A stretch of DNA of 18,848 nucleotides from Planctomycetaceae bacterium (lineage in GTDB: Bacteria; Planctomycetota; Planctomycetia; Pirellulales; UBA1268). Positions 13,242 through 18,848 of this stretch are shown here, piece by piece. The notes under the pieces are model-generated. The model was given only the letters and a program-made list of their open reading frames with translations. It was not told the origin of the DNA and searched no databases. Location of the stretch: contig JABHNP010000214.1 in NCBI GenBank assembly GCA_018694455.1, positions 1 through 18,848 of the forward strand. Reading direction: 5' to 3'. Positions within the stretch are counted from its first letter, which is position 1, and the number at the start of each line of letters is the position of its first letter. Made by a program: the position numbers and the translations under genes.

Positions 13242-14822
13242 ATGTCGATGCGGATGTCTTTCGGTCAGGAGATGCGGATGGCGCAAAAGCAAGTGCTTGC
13301 GCCCCGCATGATCCAGTCCATGGAAATCCTTCAGCTACCCTTACTCGCTCTTGAAGAACGTATTGAGCAGGAAATTCAAAACAATGAAACACTTGAATTA
13401 ATTGAGCCTGAGATCGACGGCAACCCTCCCGCGGAAGGTGCGACTGACTCCCCGCCAGCAGCAGCTGCCGAGCAACCACTTCTTGTTGACCAAGACCATG
13501 CCAACAAAGATGATTTCGAACGGTCTTATGACTGGTCCAAAGAATATCCTGACACTGACGAGGATAGACGAAGGCCTTCATCAGGACGAAATGATGAGGC
13601 TTCTGATCGTTATTTTGACACAATTGCAAATATGGAGGACCGCCCCGAAACACTCTTTAATCATCTGCATGATCAATTGGCTAATTACGAAGCCTCAGCG
13701 GAGATCCAACGAGCTGCAGATAAAGTAATTTTTAATCTCGATGCAAACGGCTACCTGCCAATGCCACTTGATGAATTAGTAGACCCTTTACCAACGAACG
13801 TAACCGGCCAGCCATTAGTAGCTGACAAAGAAGCATTCCTGACTGAGCAAAAAGAATTGCTCGAGTCCGGGCTGCGTATTGTTCAAAGCATGGATCCACC
13901 TGGTGTCGGTGGTCGTGATCTCAAAGAATGCCTCTTGCTGCAGGTCAAACCTGACGCCCCTTATGCGCAGCACATTAAGCAAATCATTTGTGATCACCTT
14001 GAGAATCTCGCAGCAAACCGACTACCCATGATTGAGCGGAAAACGGGCCTCAGTATCGAAGAAATTGAAAACCTTCGGGATATTTTACACAGCCTTGACC
14101 CAAAGCCCGGTGCGATCTTCACGAGTCCTGTTATCCCACCAGTAAAACCCGATGTTTTTGCGGAACAGCAACCTGACGGCACCTGGAAAGTCCGACTTGA
14201 AGAGATTGACCTTCCAAACCTTCGTATTAGCCCTACGTACAGGCGAATACTATCTGCCCCCGACACTGATCCCGACACACGAGAATATATCAAACGCAAA
14301 ATCAATTCAGCACAATGGCTCATCGAGGCAATTGAACAAAGACGGGGCACACTCCTTAAAACAGCACAGGCTATTGTCGATCACCAAACAAGGTTTTTCA
14401 GTGAAGGACCAGAGGCAATAGAGCCATTAAAAATGCAGCAAATTGCCGATCGTATAGGCATGCATGTTACTACCGTAAGTCGTGCTGTTGATGACAAATG
14501 GCTTCAAACACCACGCGGCCTTTTCCCTCTTCGAAAGTTTTTCGTGGGCGGTACCGTAAGTGCGGATGGGGATGAAGTTGCCTGGGATGCCGTCCGCAAA
14601 AAACTGCAAGAAATTGTCCTTGAAGAATCCAAAGAGAAGCCCTTGAGTGATGATGAATTGGTTGAAGAATTAGCAAAGCAAGGCATCACTGTCGCACGAA
14701 GGACAGTAACAAAATATCGTAAAGCAATGAACATCCCGAGTTCGCGACAGCGCCGTGACTGGAAACTTACGAGACAACAACGCACCACTCCAACCAACAA
14801 TCCTACAAACGAATTACAATAA
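13242..14822 (+). CDS. rpoN: RNA polymerase sigma-54 factor
   Basis: RpoN is the alternative sigma factor for -24/-12 promoters; it needs an AAA+ enhancer-binding activator to open DNA. The 526-residue protein has all three regions. Region I is Gln/Leu-rich (QVLAPRMIQSMEILQLPLL, 17-35). An acidic region II follows (about 55-135). Region III contains the core-binding part, a helix-turn-helix (ADRIGMHVTTVSRAV, 402-416) and the RpoN box ARRTVTKYRK (485-494), which reads the -24 element. The ATG 13242 is followed closely by others in frame at codons 3 and 5, so the start could shift slightly; the Shine-Dalgarno is weak. A candidate promoter and inverted repeat precede it. No lptB, hpf or ptsN-like gene follows, unlike the proteobacterial rpoN locus. 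Confidence 0.97.
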   Translation: MSMRMSFGQEMRMAQKQVLAPRMIQSMEILQLPLLALEERIEQEIQNNETLELIEPEIDGNPPAEGATDSPPAAAAEQPLLVDQDHANKDDFERSYDWSKEYPDTDEDRRRPSSGRNDEASDRYFDTIANMEDRPETLFNHLHDQLANYEASAEIQRAADKVIFNLDANGYLPMPLDELVDPLPTNVTGQPLVADKEAFLTEQKELLESGLRIVQSMDPPGVGGRDLKECLLLQVKPDAPYAQHIKQIICDHLENLAANRLPMIERKTGLSIEEIENLRDILHSLDPKPGAIFTSPVIPPVKPDVFAEQQPDGTWKVRLEEIDLPNLRISPTYRRILSAPDTDPDTREYIKRKINSAQWLIEAIEQRRGTLLKTAQAIVDHQTRFFSEGPEAIEPLKMQQIADRIGMHVTTVSRAVDDKWLQTPRGLFPLRKFFVGGTVSADGDEVAWDAVRKKLQEIVLEESKEKPLSDDELVEELAKQGITVARRTVTKYRKAMNIPSSRQRRDWKLTRQQRTTPTNNPTNELQ

Positions 14823-14875
14823 GCCATAACCGCTGCTCGGAATCCTGACCAGCCTCGCCTTACGAGAAATCCCCA

Positions 14876-15397
14876 ATGCGTTGCCCCTTCTGTCGTACCG
14901 ACAATGACCGTGTTATTGATTCTCGAGCTGGCGATGATGGTGCAAGTATTCGTCGCCGCCGGGAATGCCTTAGCTGCAGGAAAAGATTTACAACGTACGA
15001 AAGATTCGAACGCCAATTCCTCGCTGTGGTGAAGAAGAATGGTGAAAAAGAACCCTTCGACAGAGCTAAAATCAAGCGGGGCCTCGCAAAAGCCTGTTGG
15101 AAGAGACCGATTACAGAGGATGATATCGAGGGCGTGATCACCACTCTTGAAACAGAACTTTACGGCTCTTATGAGAGCGATGTTCCTAGTGGCATTCTTG
15201 GCTCGCGACTCATGGAGCTACTTCGCCTCCTCGACCAGATTGCCTATGTTCGCTTTGCAAGCGTGTATCGTGAATTCAAAGACGTGCAAGATTTCGTTGA
15301 AGAGCTCGAACCTATCCTTGCCGAATCGCATCGATCGCAGGAGGCAGCGAAGCCCTCTCAATCCGAGAACACCGCACGAGCATCTGACCGTACGTAA
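14876..15397 (+). CDS. nrdR: Transcriptional repressor NrdR
   Basis: NrdR senses ATP/dATP and represses ribonucleotide reductase genes by binding NrdR boxes. The 173-residue protein has the zinc ribbon with C3, C6, C31 and C34 (MRCPFC ... CLSC), the basic RRRRE stretch, and an ATP-cone domain (about 49-139, VVKKNGEKEPFDRAKIKRGL at its start). The tail after about residue 150 is Ser/Glu-rich and variable. ATG 14876 gives the invariant MRCPFC N-terminus. It follows rpoN by 53 bases on the same strand and may be co-transcribed. No nrd gene lies in this window, so its targets are elsewhere. The last 40 bases overlap the 3' end of moaC on the opposite strand. Confidence 0.98.
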   Translation: MRCPFCRTDNDRVIDSRAGDDGASIRRRRECLSCRKRFTTYERFERQFLAVVKKNGEKEPFDRAKIKRGLAKACWKRPITEDDIEGVITTLETELYGSYESDVPSGILGSRLMELLRLLDQIAYVRFASVYREFKDVQDFVEELEPILAESHRSQEAAKPSQSENTARASDRT

Positions 15398-15855
15398 TCT
15401 CCGCTGCTACCACCAGTTTTGGCGTCTAACCTAATCTCACTAATCACCATATCGTGATCAATTGATTTTGCCATGTCGTAGAGTGTCATGAGTGAGGCGG
15501 TGACTGCAGTAAGTGCCTCCATTTCAACACCTGTCTTTGCGCTGGTCACGACACGTACAACTACTACCACTGCATCGCAACAGTCTTCAGCACCGTTCAC
15601 ACACTCAATATCAACATCTACACCCTCTAGCGGGAGAGGATGACACAGCGGCACGAATTCAGAAGTTCGCTTAGCTGCCATGATACCGGCAACCCGAGCC
15701 GTATGGAGGGCATCTCCTTTCACAAGGTCGCCCTTCCGAATTCGATCAAGCGTTTCTGCACGTACGAAAAGCTGCCCCGAGGCTACTGCAGTCCGTACGG
15801 TAACCGCTTTACATCCAACATTGACCATTTTTACTTGCTGTCTGTATTCATTCAT
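15358..15855 (-). CDS. moaC: Cyclic pyranopterin monophosphate synthase MoaC
   Basis: MoaC completes the first step of molybdenum cofactor synthesis, turning the MoaA product (3',8-cyclo-7,8-dihydro-GTP) into cyclic pyranopterin monophosphate. The 165-residue product has the family core: KGD (46-48), ARVAGIMAAKRTSE (53-66), PLCHPL (69-74, with the active-site His), GVEMEALTAV (109-118), YDMAKSID (126-133) and KTGGSSG near the end. The frame is open back to 15930, but that extension would read through the strong hairpin at 15892-15926 and adds nothing MoaC-like. I chose ATG 15855; ATG 15867 and ATG 15828 are alternatives, and none has a clear Shine-Dalgarno. Other moa/moe genes are absent here. 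The 3' end overlaps nrdR by 40 bases. Confidence 0.95.
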   Translation of the reverse strand: MNEYRQQVKMVNVGCKAVTVRTAVASGQLFVRAETLDRIRKGDLVKGDALHTARVAGIMAAKRTSEFVPLCHPLPLEGVDVDIECVNGAEDCCDAVVVVVRVVTSAKTGVEMEALTAVTASLMTLYDMAKSIDHDMVISEIRLDAKTGGSSGDYVRSDARAVFSD

Positions 15856-15891
15856 GGTGCCAAGCATACTGGTTGAAGTCAATAAAGCACA

Positions 15892-15926
15892 CAGGGGTCG
15901 GCAGCTATGAAAGCTGCCGACCCCTG
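15892..15926 (-). terminator. Strong hairpin, probable terminator of the HTH-receiver gene
   Basis: CAGGGGTCGGCAGCT and AGCTGCCGACCCCTG form a perfect 15-bp, GC-rich stem around a 5-base loop. It starts 27 bases after the stop of the minus-strand regulator. The following minus-strand sequence (TGTGTGCTTTATT) is only moderately T-rich. It insulates moaC from the regulator and probably terminates leftward transcription. Confidence 0.65.
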
Positions 15927-15952
15927 GCATGGAGTCATTTCTAGAAGCCTAT

Positions 15953-16525
15953 TTAGACTAGTTCTTTTCGTGATCCGATGAGTGTCCGAAGACGTTCAGC
16001 GAGTAAAGCCACGTCGAAGGGCTTCTTGAAACTCTCGTTCACGTGATTCCGATCCACTGTGATCTGCGAACCATCATCAGGCAACAAAGCAATAACGATT
16101 GTGTCTGAATATTCTGCATTTCGACGTAAATTTTGGCAAATTTGCTGGGCGTCGATTCGACCGATGGCATAATCAACCACAATACAGTCTGGATGAAAAC
16201 TCTCGGCTTGAATCCCAGCCTCAAATCCACTCGCAGCCACTTGTATCTTGAAGGAATTTTCAGCTGGCAAATGTCTCTTGAGATTTTCTATCAGTAATTG
16301 ATCTTGACCAACGAGCAAGACTTTCGCCATCGCTTCATCTTCAAGATCGCCTAGTGGCATTCCATGTTCTTTCAAAAACTTGATAAGATATTCGCGTGGA
16401 ATGCGGCGGTCCTGCGATCCCGGAATACGATATCCCTTAAGCCTTCCCGAGTCGAACCATTTGCTAACGGTTCGGGGAGCAACTTTACAGATCTTCGCGA
16501 CCTGGCCTGTCGTAAACACCTTCAT
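15953..16525 (-). CDS. Excisionase-type HTH / receiver-domain fusion regulator
   Basis: This is a 190-residue regulator with reversed domain order. An N-terminal MerR/excisionase-like helix-turn-helix (VFTTGQVAKICKVAPRTVSKWF, 3-24, then GYRIPGSQDRRIPREYL, wing) is followed by a response-regulator receiver domain (about 67-187). The receiver keeps the putative phosphoacceptor D118 (IVVDYA) and the K168-P pair (FKKPF). One of the two usual acidic-pocket residues is replaced (Q74-D75), and the conserved Thr/Ser position reads Leu (IALLPD). Phosphorylation is therefore uncertain. ATG 16525 is supported by GGAG 7 bases upstream; the frame continues to 16561 without a better site. No histidine kinase is adjacent, so it is an orphan here. 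Its DNA targets cannot be inferred. Confidence 0.88.
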   Translation of the reverse strand: MKVFTTGQVAKICKVAPRTVSKWFDSGRLKGYRIPGSQDRRIPREYLIKFLKEHGMPLGDLEDEAMAKVLLVGQDQLLIENLKRHLPAENSFKIQVAASGFEAGIQAESFHPDCIVVDYAIGRIDAQQICQNLRRNAEYSDTIVIALLPDDGSQITVDRNHVNESFKKPFDVALLAERLRTLIGSRKELV

Positions 16526-16532
16526 TACTAGA

Positions 16533-16536
16533 CTCC
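16533..16536 (-). promoter_or_regulatory. Shine-Dalgarno site of the HTH-receiver gene
   Basis: GGAG on the minus strand, 7 bases before ATG 16525. It favours this start over the earlier in-frame ATG at 16561, and places translation just before the helix-turn-helix. Confidence 0.65.
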
Positions 16537-16686
16537 ATTTTGTCTTCGTGTCTGAACTCATTCTTGGCCAGCCCTCTACTCAAAAAGAGTAATGAGACAC
16601 GGCCCCCCCGACGCGGACATTCAATCGGTGTAGCCGCGTCGCCACATTCCGAAAGGGGTGGTGAAAACAAAGAGAAGGCAAGTCCG

Positions 16687-16736
16687 AGTATTCCTTATCA
16701 CAAACCCAAAGCAGAGCCTTTGGTTTGGTGAATACT
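16687..16736. repeat. Long imperfect hairpin
   Basis: Outer arms AGTATTC (16687-16693) and GAATACT (16730-16736) pair perfectly. Inside, after an internal loop, ACAAACC pairs with GGTTTG and T (one bulged G), and AAAG pairs with CTTT across a one-base bulge, closing on a 6-base loop. In total there are about 17 base pairs. No T run follows on either strand. Confidence 0.55.
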
Positions 16737-16884
16737 ATGGCTTGCAGGCCCCCCTGCTTCATGCCTGAGTTACCACTTCACAGTGAAGCAGTTCCAGCAA
16801 ACATGACCATCCAAGAGGTTAGATCGAAAGATCATGTCGTGAGACTTGAGCCGTTCTTTCGGAAGAATTTGGTAACGCCGCTAG

Positions 16885-18848
16885 TCAGGCTGCTTTTGTC
16901 TGTAAAGCAGAGGCATTTGACTCAAACTGAACTGCTACACGTTTAGAAACACCAGATTCTTCCATCGTGACACCGTATAAGGTCGTCGCGGTAGCCATTG
17001 TCTTTTTCGAGTGGGTAACAACGATAAACTGGGTTGATGATAGGAAATCTCGCAACACACCAACAAAACGATCAACATTTGCTTCGTCAAGCGCCGCATC
17101 AACTTCATCAAGCACGCAGAAAGGGCTGGGACGCGAACGAAATATTGATAGCAACAAAGCCACGCACGTCATTGTTTTCTCACCACCGGACAACAACGAA
17201 ATATTTCGAGGTTCTTTGCCAGGAGGACGAGCAACAATTTCAACAGTTGTATCAAGAAGATCAATCTCTGGATCAAGAATTATATCTGCTTGCCCCCCTC
17301 CAAAGAGTCGCTCAAAAAGAACAGAGAATTCTGCTCTCACTTTCTCAATTGTTTCACCGAGTAATCGGCGGCTCTCCTCATCGATTCGTGCAATAAGTTT
17401 CTCGACGGAATGCTTGCCATCAGTAACGTCTATGAGCTGCGATTCAAGTCCGGCCAATCGTTCAGCGAGCTCCTCAGACTCTGCAAGCGCCTCAAGATTC
17501 ACTGATCCAACTGCTCCTACTTTCCTTCTCGCATCTTCTATCTGGCTGTCGAGTTCTTCTCGATCTTCTGGAATTACAATGGTATTACCTTCCGAGTCTG
17601 CCTTTGCCGGGCTTGGCAGATCAGCCATCGGATCAATGCCATAGTCATCGTGCAAACGCTCAAGAACGCGTGTGCGCTGGTGCATTGCAGTCTCTTTTTT
17701 CAAATCAGCAGCATGACTCATTGAACTACATTCATGTAGCGTTTCACGAGCACAATCTATAATGCGAATTGCCTTCTTTTCAGCAGCACGAATCGCTAAC
17801 TGTTGGCCGACAATCACAGCGACGCGACGCGACGAGCATTCTGCCAGCAAACTTGCTTCAGCATACCGATCACCAGCTCGAAGAACTTCGAGAGTAGCAA
17901 CAGAAAGCCTTTTTCTTGTGGCATTTTCTTTTGCGACCGCGGCAAGGGACTCTACTTCCTGCCTACTTTTATCAGCCTGTTTTGCAACAATAGTGGCTTC
18001 GAGGCCCGCCACCCGCTCTCTACAAACAGACAACTGATCGCGGAGACCTGCGATGCGTTCGAGCACCTGCTCATGTGACTGCCCCAATGTTTCCAAGTTT
18101 GATTCGACGTCTTCGAGAGCTTTGTCCGTTCCACTTATTTTAGCTGCAAGCCTCCCGCTGTCGGTCGTCACAGCACGGACAGCATCAGCAACTTCAACTG
18201 CTCGAGACTCTGCACCGTGCAACTCTTGCTGTTGCTCGTCTACTTGGCTACGAGCAGCCAGTAACTCTCGCTGAAAACGCTGCTGCTCACTCCGACTTGA
18301 TGCTATTGATTCTGCTAATTCGTGCTGTTTTCCAACAAGGCGTTTTTGCTCTTCTCGAAAGCCTTCAAGCTTCTGCTGACAGCTGTGCAACTCACTCTTT
18401 GCTTCACGTACTGAAACCGCTATTGCGTGCTGTTCTGTTTTTACAGCTCGCAATTCACTGTGCCGGGAAACAAGCCCTACTCCAGCACTACTTGCTCCTA
18501 CTTCAAAGCCACCGTCACTCGAAAGCCAGCTTCCGTCTTGCGATAAGAAAACTAATCCCGGCGGCATTCGGTCAACAACACTACGAGCCAACTGAACAGA
18601 TTCAACAATCCATATCCTGCCAAGAAGACGCCGTCTTAAAAGATTACTTGCATCTGCATGATCTCGCTTCTCCACAATTTTATCAACAGATTCAGCTGAG
18701 CCGTATTCACCAGATATTACCAGTGACCGCCCAACTTCGGTTTCTCTTGCCTCTTTGCTTTCACCTGAAACAAGTCGATCTAGCCTACCAATAACACCGA
18801 CACCACCATCGCCAAATATTTCTTGAATTTCCAGAGACGGTGGTTCGG
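16885..18848 (-). CDS. smc: Chromosome segregation protein SMC, hinge to C-terminus (runs off right edge)
   Basis: SMC is the ATP-driven core of the bacterial condensin that folds and segregates chromosomes, with ScpA and ScpB. The frame is open to the window edge, so the N-terminal head and first coiled coil lie outside. About 653 residues are visible. First comes the hinge, whose C-terminal half reads LLGRIWIVESVQLARSVVD and FLSQDGSWLSSDGGFEVG. A long heptad coiled coil rich in Glu/Gln/Ala/Arg follows (about 165-450). The C-terminal ATPase head has the signature LLSGGEKTMTCVALLLSIF, Walker B FCVLDEVDAALDEANVDRF, and FIVVTHSKKTM with the switch His. An in-frame GTG at 18675 is internal, not a start. 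No scpA or scpB is seen in the window. The stop TGA is at 16887-16885. Confidence 0.97.
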   Translation of the reverse strand, partial: EPPSLEIQEIFGDGGVGVIGRLDRLVSGESKEARETEVGRSLVISGEYGSAESVDKIVEKRDHADASNLLRRRLLGRIWIVESVQLARSVVDRMPPGLVFLSQDGSWLSSDGGFEVGASSAGVGLVSRHSELRAVKTEQHAIAVSVREAKSELHSCQQKLEGFREEQKRLVGKQHELAESIASSRSEQQRFQRELLAARSQVDEQQQELHGAESRAVEVADAVRAVTTDSGRLAAKISGTDKALEDVESNLETLGQSHEQVLERIAGLRDQLSVCRERVAGLEATIVAKQADKSRQEVESLAAVAKENATRKRLSVATLEVLRAGDRYAEASLLAECSSRRVAVIVGQQLAIRAAEKKAIRIIDCARETLHECSSMSHAADLKKETAMHQRTRVLERLHDDYGIDPMADLPSPAKADSEGNTIVIPEDREELDSQIEDARRKVGAVGSVNLEALAESEELAERLAGLESQLIDVTDGKHSVEKLIARIDEESRRLLGETIEKVRAEFSVLFERLFGGGQADIILDPEIDLLDTTVEIVARPPGKEPRNISLLSGGEKTMTCVALLLSIFRSRPSPFCVLDEVDAALDEANVDRFVGVLRDFLSSTQFIVVTHSKKTMATATTLYGVTMEESGVSKRVAVQFESNASALQTKAA

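Larger units (their letters stand above)
16526..16884. other. Gene-free, hairpin-rich interval between regulator and smc
   Basis: No convincing coding frame, tRNA or known RNA motif was found in these 359 bases. They do hold several inverted repeats. CGACGCGG/CCGCGTCG spans 16609-16641. CATTCC-GAAA-GGGGTG with a GNRA loop spans 16645-16660. A long imperfect hairpin spans 16687-16736. GCAGG/CCTGC spans 16744-16757. A short CTTCAC-A-GTGAAG palindrome lies near 16777-16789. The stretch must carry the promoter of the minus-strand regulator, and may carry the 3' end of the smc transcript. The first two hairpins contain G-U pairs only when read on the plus strand, which weakly suggests a plus-strand RNA. 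Confidence 0.5.

Noticed and set aside
15856..15930. Longer moaC reading frame starting near 15930
   Set aside because: It would translate through the 15-bp hairpin and adds a Cys/Ser-rich stretch not found in MoaC. The conserved core starts soon after 15855.
16577..16591. TACTC-AAAAA-GAGTA hairpin upstream of the regulator gene
   Set aside because: It has only five base pairs in an AT-rich context; such stems are expected by chance.
16540..16731. Short plus-strand frame of about 63 codons in the gap before smc
   Set aside because: No ribosome site, no family resemblance, and it overlaps the hairpins and the start region of the regulator gene on the other strand.
18673..18675. GTG as a start of a separate, shorter SMC-like protein
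   Set aside because: The frame continues upstream to the window edge with hinge-type SMC sequence, so this GTG is an internal Val codon.
1..18848. CRISPR array, tRNA, insertion sequence or prophage
   Set aside because: No regularly spaced repeats, no GTTCRA-type T-loop with a fitting acceptor stem, no transposase or integrase-like protein, and no terminal inverted repeats with target duplications were seen by eye.

Overview
This is a chromosomal housekeeping window of roughly even base composition. No transposase, integrase, phage gene, tRNA, 16S/23S rRNA or CRISPR array was seen. The protein families and sequence style point to a planctomycete (Planctomycetota). The main reasons are a methanopterin-dependent C1 gene set in an otherwise ordinary bacterial chromosome, a short DNA-binding-domain/receiver fusion regulator of a type I associate with that phylum, and SMC and RnpA sequences that resemble planctomycete ones as I remember them. 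The assignment is from memory and was not searched.

Layout. On the minus strand from the left edge lie rnpA (cut by the edge), a CbpA-type J-protein and ppk1, transcribed in the order ppk1, J-protein, rnpA. The rnpA GTG start overlaps the J-protein stop by 7 bases. From about 3.6 to 7.9 kb is a C1 cluster: a CitG/MdcB-like protein, a 6-pyruvoyl-tetrahydropterin-synthase-family protein, a DtxR/MntR-family repressor (minus strand), methenyl-tetrahydromethanopterin cyclohydrolase (mch) and a RimK-like ATP-grasp ligase. The repressor and mch are divergent, and their shared intergenic region holds an 18-bp palindrome-like element. From 7.9 to 13.1 kb is DNA maintenance: mutS (minus), then on the plus strand the SRP RNA gene with a good sigma-70-type promoter, dnaX and recR. 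From 13.2 to 15.4 kb are rpoN and nrdR (plus), then moaC and an HTH-receiver regulator (minus), separated by a strong 15-bp hairpin. A gene-free stretch of about 360 bp contains several hairpins. The right end is the hinge-to-C-terminus half of smc (minus), cut by the edge.

How the genes relate. dnaX and recR overlap and probably form one operon, with the SRP RNA just upstream. Mch acts in H4MPT-dependent C1 transfer. The ATP-grasp, pteridine and CitG-like neighbours most plausibly make or decorate the cofactors of that pathway. Three gene pairs overlap tail to tail (CitG-like/PTPS operon with the repressor, ATP-grasp with mutS, nrdR with moaC), with no terminator visible between them. dnaX carries two correctly phased A-rich slippery heptamers just after the clamp-loader core, so it probably makes a short gamma-like form as well as tau.

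I did not find a clearly unknown defence or mobile system. The best leads are the C1 cluster with its DtxR-family regulator and palindrome, the dnaX recoding site, the hairpin-rich gap before smc, and a 13-bp inverted repeat inside mutS.
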